A stretch of DNA of 64,000 nt from Chloroflexota bacterium (GTDB lineage: Bacteria; Chloroflexota; Limnocylindria; Limnocylindrales; CSP1-4): positions 248,001-312,000 of the forward strand of contig CANJLL010000001.1 in assembly GCA_947475545.1 (NCBI GenBank), in the 5' to 3' direction. Below are positions 59,263-64,000 of the stretch, in pieces. Made by a program: the position numbers and the translations under genes. Below the pieces are notes generated by a model. It saw nothing but the letters and a program-made list of their open reading frames with translations, made no database searches and was not told the DNA's origin. Position 1 is the first letter of the stretch. Every line of letters begins with the position of its first letter.

Positions 59263-62200
59263 GTGCCCCAGGACCAGATCGTCGTTCGCGGCGCGCGCGA
59301 GCACAACCTCAAGAACGTCACCGTCGCGGTCCCGCGCGACCGGCTCGTCGTCGTCACGGGCCTGTCGGGGTCCGGCAAGTCCAGCCTTGCCTTTGACACC
59401 ATCTACGCGGAGGGCCAGCGCCGCTACGTCGAGAGCCTGAGCGCCTACGCCAGGCAGTTCCTGGGCCAGATGGAGAAGCCGGACGTCGACCAGATCGACG
59501 GCCTCTCGCCCGCCATCTCCATCGACCAGAAGGGTGCCTCGCGCAACCCGCGCTCCACGGTCGGCACCGTGACGGAGATCTACGACCACCTCCGCCTGCT
59601 GTTCGCGCGCATCGGCCTGCCGCACTGCCCCAACGGCCACCTGATCGAGCGGCAGTCCATCCAGCAGATCGTGGACCAGGTGCTGGCGCTGCCCGAGGGG
59701 ACCCGGCTGATGGTCCTCGGCCCGCTCGTGAATGATCGGAAGACCGAGGGCGACCGGGTTTTCGAAGCCGCCAGCCGCCAGGGCTTTGTCCGGGCGCGCG
59801 TGGACGGTCAGCTGGTGGACCTGTCGGAGAAGCCCCACCTGGACAAGTACAAGCGGCACTCCATCGAGGTGGTGGTGGACCGCTACATCGTCCGCCACGC
59901 GGAGGCGCCCGAAGACGCCGGGCGCGCCCCGGACGGACGCCCGCTGGATCCGGAAACCGGCGCCGTGATCCCGGACCCGGACGCCGGACGCCTCGCGGAT
60001 TCCATCGAGACCGCCCTCCGCCTCGGCGACGGCGTGGTGGTGATCGCCCCCGCCCAGCGCGACGGCGACCCCGCGCCATTCGAGGAGCGCCGCTACTCGG
60101 AGCGGTACAGCTGCCCATACGACGGCTTCACCATCGAGGACCTGGAGCCCCGCTCCTTCTCGTTCAACTCCCCGCACGGCGCCTGCCCGGCCTGCTCGGG
60201 ACTGGGCGTCCGCCTTGAGATCGACCCGGATCGCCTCATCCCGGACACCGCCAAGAGCATCGCGGACGGCGCGCTGGTCCCGTGGTCCCGCCTGCCCATG
60301 GAGGAATCCTGGCGCAGCAAGATCATCGACGCCGTCTTCTCCGCCCACGGCTGGTCGGTGGACGTCCCGGTTGCAACGCTCCCCAAGGAGGCGGTGGACT
60401 ACGTCCTGTACGCCCCAAAAGACGAGAAGGTCGTGGTCCGCTATCGCCACGAGCGGGGCGAGAACAGCTACACCGCCACCTTCGAGGGCCTCGTGCCCAA
60501 CCTGGAGCGTCGCTTCAAGGAGACGGAGTCCGAGTACATCAAGACCGAGCTCCAGAAGTTCATGATCGAGAAGCCCTGCCCGACCTGCGGCGGCAAGCGG
60601 CTGCGGCCCGAGATCCTCGGCGTCACCGTGGACGGCCGGAGTATCTGGGAGATCTCGACCCTCTCCATCACGGACGCGCTGAGCTGGGTGACCGGACTCC
60701 GGGCGGGCCTCACGGATCGCGAGAAGACCATTGGCCAACAGCTGCTCAAGGAGATCGTCGCGCGTCTCGGGTTCCTCGTGGACGTGGGCCTTGACTACCT
60801 GACCCTGGACCGGACCAGCGTGACCCTGTCGGGCGGCGAGGCGCAGCGAATCCGGCTGGCCACCCAGATTGGCACCACCCTGATGGGCGTCCTGTACATC
60901 CTCGACGAACCCTCCATCGGCCTGCACCAGCGCGACAACGCCAAGCTGATTGCCACGCTCACCCGCCTCCGCGACCTGGGCAACACTGTCCTGGTCGTCG
61001 AACATGACGAGGAGACCATCCGGACCGCGGACTGGGTCGTCGACATCGGTCCCGGGGCGGGGGAGCACGGCGGCGAGATCGTCGCCAACGGCCCGCTCGA
61101 GGCGGTCCTCGCGGAGCCGCGCTCCATCACCGGCGCCTTCCTTCGGGGCGAGCGGAAGGTCCCCATCCCGGAGCGCCGCCGCCCGGGCAACGGCAAGGTC
61201 ATCGCCGTCCGCGGCGCCCGCGAGCACAACCTCCGCGGCGTTGACCTGGTGATCCCGCTGGGAACGTTCGTCGCGATCACCGGCGTCTCGGGCAGCGGCA
61301 AGTCCACGCTGGTGACCGAGATCCTCTATCCCGCCCTGGCCCGCGACCTGAATGGGTCCCGCGAGTCGGTCGGCGCCCACGAGCGCCTGGAGGGCGTCGA
61401 GCACATCGACAAGATCATCGAGATCGACCAGAGCCCCATCGGGCGGACCCCACGGTCCAACCCGGCCACCTACACGGGCCTGTTCGGGCCCATCCGCGAG
61501 CTCTTCGCCGGCGTGCCGGAGGCGCGGGTGCGCGGCTACACCCCGGGCCGCTTCTCGTTCAACGTCAAGGGTGGGCGCTGCGAGAACTGCAAGGGCGACG
61601 GCATCCTCAAGATCGAGATGCAGTTCCTCCCGGACGTGTACGTCCCGTGCGAGGTGTGCAAGGGTCGCCGCTACAACCGAGAGGCGCTGGAGATCCACTA
61701 CAAGGGCAAGACCATCGCGGACGTGCTCGAGATGACCATCGACGAGGCGCTCCCGTTCTTCGCGGCCGTCCCGTCGGTTCGGGCAAAGCTGCAGACGCTG
61801 GTCGACGTGGGCCTGGGCTACGTGCACCTGGGCCAGCCGGCAACCACGCTATCCGGCGGCGAGGCCCAGCGCGTGAAGCTGGCCACGGAGCTGTCCAAGC
61901 GCGCCACGGGTCGAACCTTCTACGTCCTGGACGAGCCCACCACCGGTCTCCACTTCGCCGATGTCGAGAAGCTGCTGCAGGTGCTCCACCGGCTGGTCGA
62001 CACCGGCAACACCGTCGTGGTCATCGAGCACAACCTGGACGTCATCAAGACCGCGGACTGGGTCGTGGACCTGGGACCGGAGGGCGGCAATCGCGGCGGC
62101 CAGATCGTCGCGGAGGGCACGCCCGAGGACATTGCCCGAGCAGGCACGCCCACCGGCGAGTACCTTGCCCGGGTGCTTCGCGGTGAGCCGCTGGTCCCCC

Positions 62201-62268
62201 TGACGCACCAGACATTTGCCGAGGAGGCCGGGCGGTCGGCGCCCACCGCCGCCCAGGCTCGGCCCTGA
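59263..62268 (+). CDS. uvrA: excinuclease ABC subunit A
   Basis: 1001 residues. N-terminal Walker [16 protein letters not shown] and [27 protein letters not shown]; the first ABC signature [16 protein letters not shown] and second [16 protein letters not shown] are intact, with Walker [15 protein letters not shown] and [18 protein letters not shown]. The second zinc finger is complete ([11 protein letters not shown] ... [10 protein letters not shown]). The first reads [28 protein letters not shown], with Asp where the second Cys would be; related sequences show His there, so zinc may bind weakly. It scans DNA for damage with UvrB. GTG at 59263; SOS-regulated promoter. Confidence 0.97.
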   Translation: MPQDQIVVRGAREHNLKNVTVAVPRDRLVVVTGLSGSGKSSLAFDTIYAEGQRRYVESLSAYARQFLGQMEKPDVDQIDGLSPAISIDQKGASRNPRSTVGTVTEIYDHLRLLFARIGLPHCPNGHLIERQSIQQIVDQVLALPEGTRLMVLGPLVNDRKTEGDRVFEAASRQGFVRARVDGQLVDLSEKPHLDKYKRHSIEVVVDRYIVRHAEAPEDAGRAPDGRPLDPETGAVIPDPDAGRLADSIETALRLGDGVVVIAPAQRDGDPAPFEERRYSERYSCPYDGFTIEDLEPRSFSFNSPHGACPACSGLGVRLEIDPDRLIPDTAKSIADGALVPWSRLPMEESWRSKIIDAVFSAHGWSVDVPVATLPKEAVDYVLYAPKDEKVVVRYRHERGENSYTATFEGLVPNLERRFKETESEYIKTELQKFMIEKPCPTCGGKRLRPEILGVTVDGRSIWEISTLSITDALSWVTGLRAGLTDREKTIGQQLLKEIVARLGFLVDVGLDYLTLDRTSVTLSGGEAQRIRLATQIGTTLMGVLYILDEPSIGLHQRDNAKLIATLTRLRDLGNTVLVVEHDEETIRTADWVVDIGPGAGEHGGEIVANGPLEAVLAEPRSITGAFLRGERKVPIPERRRPGNGKVIAVRGAREHNLRGVDLVIPLGTFVAITGVSGSGKSTLVTEILYPALARDLNGSRESVGAHERLEGVEHIDKIIEIDQSPIGRTPRSNPATYTGLFGPIRELFAGVPEARVRGYTPGRFSFNVKGGRCENCKGDGILKIEMQFLPDVYVPCEVCKGRRYNREALEIHYKGKTIADVLEMTIDEALPFFAAVPSVRAKLQTLVDVGLGYVHLGQPATTLSGGEAQRVKLATELSKRATGRTFYVLDEPTTGLHFADVEKLLQVLHRLVDTGNTVVVIEHNLDVIKTADWVVDLGPEGGNRGGQIVAEGTPEDIARAGTPTGEYLARVLRGEPLVPLTHQTFAEEAGRSAPTAAQARP

Positions 62269-62302
62269 TCCCGCGAGCCCAAGAGTCGACTGGAGGCCCT
62301 GC

Positions 62303-62758
62303 TTGCCCGACGTGGAGTACGCATTCCTGGCCGACGCCGCCGAGACGGTACCCGGCCAGAAGTTCCACGTCCTGGGCGGGGGCGTGTCGCAGATCAACGG
62401 CCGCGTGTTTCCCGTGATCCACCCACACCTGGCGCTGGTGGTGGGTCTCCGCGTGAGCGCCGTCGAGGGTGGCCGTGAGCACGAGCTGCGCTTCGTGTTG
62501 CTGGGCCCGATGGGCCAGCAAGTCGCCGAGGCGACGGGTGGGCTGAAGGCCGGCACGCGCCCCGATGGGCGGGACGAGATCGTGACGTTCTCCATCGACC
62601 TGTGGAACCTCACGTTCCCGACGCCCGGCGACTACTCGCTCCGGGTGATGGTCAACGGCTCGGAGCAGCGGCGGCTCTCGCTCGCCGTCCTCGCGATGCC
62701 GGACCCGGCGGGTCCGTCGGTCGACCGGGCGCTGCCCGACCGACGCTACGACGCATAG
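62303..62758 (+). CDS. hypothetical protein, all-beta (DUF6941-like)
   Basis: 151 residues from a TTG at 62303 with GGAGG upstream; the frame is open into uvrA, but that part is a shadow. PDVEYAFLADAAETVPGQKFHVLGGGVSQINGRVFPVIHPHLALVVGLRV, LLGPMGQQVAEATG, and FPTPGDYSLRVMVNGSEQRRLSLAVL give an immunoglobulin-like beta pattern known from small uncharacterised proteins (DUF6941-like, from memory). No transmembrane segment or active site. Follows uvrA closely. Confidence 0.65.
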   Translation: MPDVEYAFLADAAETVPGQKFHVLGGGVSQINGRVFPVIHPHLALVVGLRVSAVEGGREHELRFVLLGPMGQQVAEATGGLKAGTRPDGRDEIVTFSIDLWNLTFPTPGDYSLRVMVNGSEQRRLSLAVLAMPDPAGPSVDRALPDRRYDA

Positions 62759-62763
62759 CGGTC

Positions 62764-63102
62764 ATGCCCCCGAGGTCCATGTCCGGAGCCGACCAGCCGG
62801 CTCGGCACGAACGGCCCGTGATTGACGAGGCGGCCCTGCTTGCCGCACGCCACGCCGACCGACTGCTGGACGAGGCCCGGGCGATCGGCCGGACGCGCTG
62901 GGCCACGTACCTGGAGGCGATGCCGGACCGGCTGCGCGATGCCCAGATTCATGAGTTGCGATCCGTTGGCCTCCGGGCGCGGGCAGCGTACGGCCCCAAG
63001 GATTCCATCCGGGATGCCCTCCCGCCGGACCTCACCGAGCCGTTCCTGCGGTCGATCGACCGCCTCCTCAAGGCGCTGGCCCGCGCGGAGATGGAGGACT
63101 AG
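62764..63102 (+). CDS. hypothetical helical protein
   Basis: 112 residues, mostly alpha-helical and charged (EAALLAARHADRLLDEARAIGR, MPDRLRDAQIHELRSVGLRARAAYG, ALPPDLTEPFLRSIDRLLKALARAEMED). It begins 5 bases after the stop of the preceding gene. No motif or family recognised. Confidence 0.6.
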   Translation: MPPRSMSGADQPARHERPVIDEAALLAARHADRLLDEARAIGRTRWATYLEAMPDRLRDAQIHELRSVGLRARAAYGPKDSIRDALPPDLTEPFLRSIDRLLKALARAEMED

Positions 63103-63154
63103 TCCATTGGCCGGTCGGGCCACCAGCTCGGTCGGACCATGGGCGCCGCAGGGG

Positions 63155-63634
63155 TCAGTACAGGCCGGGGATGAGCTTCCTGGTGCGGCGGCGGTAGGCG
63201 GCGTAGCCGGGCTGGGACTCCAGGAGCCAGGCCTCCTCGCGTCGCGACTTCAGGTCGAACAGGACGAGGAGTGCGACGGACGCCAGCAGGGCGAGGGGCG
63301 AGGCCAGGACCACGCCCCAGCCAAGCGACCCCACGATGATCCCGGCGTAGATGGGGTGGCGCACCAGCGCATACGCGCCGTGCTCCACGAGCGGCGCGCC
63401 GTCGAGCGGGCGGGGGAACGGGGTGAGCGCGGTGCGCAGGTCGACCATCCCCCGGACGGCGAGGAAGAGGCCGGCGGCGCCCATCAGCGCACCGACTACG
63501 GTGGTGACGTGTCGCAGTTCACGGGTCCACGCACCGGAGCCGGCCACGCCGGCCACCGCGGCCAGACCGATCAGGAGGAACTGGATGGCGACCCAGCCTT
63601 CGCCGCGTGGGCCCAGAGACGGCACGCGTGTCAT
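63155..63634 (-). CDS. isoprenylcysteine carboxylmethyltransferase-like membrane protein
   Basis: 159 residues with about four hydrophobic segments and the C-terminal ICMT/PEMT-type motif: GAYALVRHPIYAGIIVGSLGWGVVL, then LLVLFDLKSRREEAWLLESQPGYAAYRRRTRKLIPGLY. The RHPxYAG and EExxL elements bind S-adenosylmethionine and methyl acceptor in this family. The acceptor in bacteria is unknown. Start chosen at ATG 63634; an upstream open stretch lacks conservation. Confidence 0.85.
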   Translation of the reverse strand: MTRVPSLGPRGEGWVAIQFLLIGLAAVAGVAGSGAWTRELRHVTTVVGALMGAAGLFLAVRGMVDLRTALTPFPRPLDGAPLVEHGAYALVRHPIYAGIIVGSLGWGVVLASPLALLASVALLVLFDLKSRREEAWLLESQPGYAAYRRRTRKLIPGLY

Positions 63635-63696
63635 GGCCCGATGGTAGCTCGTCGTGGGCCCGGGACCGTCGCGCTGTGATGCCGCCCCATCGCCCG

Positions 63697-64000
63697 TCAT
63701 GCCGTGCTCTTTGCCAGGCCAAGCTCGTCCGCGTCGAAGGCCTCCAGCAGGAACGACGATGGGGCGGCAGGGTCGTAGACCAGGGTCAGTGAGCGCCTCG
63801 CGCGCGTCCACGCAACGTACGCGAGCCGCCGCTCCTCTTCCAGCGCGCGCGCCGGGTCCTCGCTGTCGGCGATCGACCGGGCGCTCGGGAAACGGCCCTC
63901 GTCCATGCCGATCAGCGCGACATGGTCGAACTCCAGCCCCTTCGTGGCGTGCGCGGTCGCCAGCGTCAACCGCGCGTCCTCCGTCCGGAGTGTGGCGAGT
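63697..64000 (-). CDS. UvrD/PcrA/Rep-type helicase, C-terminal end (5' part beyond window)
   Basis: The 3' end of a leftward gene that runs off the window. TLATAHATKGLEFDHVALIGMDEGRFPSARS matches helicase motif V and EEERRLAYVAWTRARRSL motif VI of UvrD-like superfamily 1A helicases. The C-terminus (SSFLLEAFDADELGLAKSTA) is short. Together with uvrA and uvrB nearby, a repair role is plausible. Confidence 0.88.
   Translation of the reverse strand, partial: LATLRTEDARLTLATAHATKGLEFDHVALIGMDEGRFPSARSIADSEDPARALEEERRLAYVAWTRARRSLTLVYDPAAPSSFLLEAFDADELGLAKSTA

Overview
This is a 64 kb window of very GC-rich bacterial chromosome. No gene here fixes the phylum. The high GC, the many near-leaderless promoters, the split TadE/TadG and CpaB genes, the PHP-type DnaE and the NfeD/flotillin pair would suit an uncultured Chloroflexota lineage from soil or sediment, but that is an inference; an actinobacterial relative is not excluded. 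The window opens inside gatB and closes inside a UvrD/PcrA-type helicase gene.

Layout. 1-7.2 kb: end of gatB, a small membrane protein, then a leftward operon for a BMP-type nucleoside-like ABC importer (lipoprotein, double ATPase, two permeases) ending in a CoA-binding protein. 7.5-11.2 kb: dnaE. 11.3-20.3 kb: accessory metabolism and signalling: a TerB-like protein, LhgO, a cysteine hydrolase, two class II aldolase genes (one a two-domain fusion), an SDR, a stand-alone JAMM peptidase, a DinB protein, a PAS-GGDEF diguanylate cyclase, a LysM lipoprotein and a zinc-ribbon protein. 20.8-23.2 kb: NfeD plus flotillin.

23,355-42,962 is a 19.6 kb integrative element inserted in the 3' part of a tRNA-Leu(CAA) gene. 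It is bounded by a 55 bp perfect direct repeat, with an intact tRNA on the right and a 3' tRNA fragment on the left. Inside each end lies a further shared 21 bp sequence, probably an integrase arm site. Its right half carries the mobility module (tyrosine integrase, a duplicated-module protein, an excisionase-like HTH, a CPYCG protein, a 20-residue ORF and a RepA-like ATPase, the last four chained by 4 bp start/stop overlaps). Its left half carries cargo: a zinc-ribbon/TerB protein and a J-domain membrane protein, a 1298-residue STAND-like NTPase ending in a phosphoribosyltransferase-like domain, a PD-(D/E)XK nuclease fused to an EVE-like domain, and a complete type I restriction-modification system. 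The STAND-phosphoribosyltransferase protein is the best candidate for an undescribed defence system, and the nuclease-EVE protein is the second.

43.1-52.0 kb: an ECF sigma/anti-sigma pair, a 22 bp-period repeat array, then a tightly packed set polA-mutM-ABC-F-coaE. 52.1-56.1 kb: TadE (with a PKD-like tail), TadE and TadG-like genes facing a leftward cpaB, parts of a Tad/Flp pilus. 56.3-62.3 kb: uvrB and uvrA, each with a Gram-positive-type SOS box over the -35 region of a near-leaderless promoter; uvrA also has an upstream cluster of 19 bp imperfect palindromes. 62.3-64 kb: two small unknown genes, an ICMT-like methyltransferase and the helicase C-terminus. No CRISPR array or rRNA was seen.
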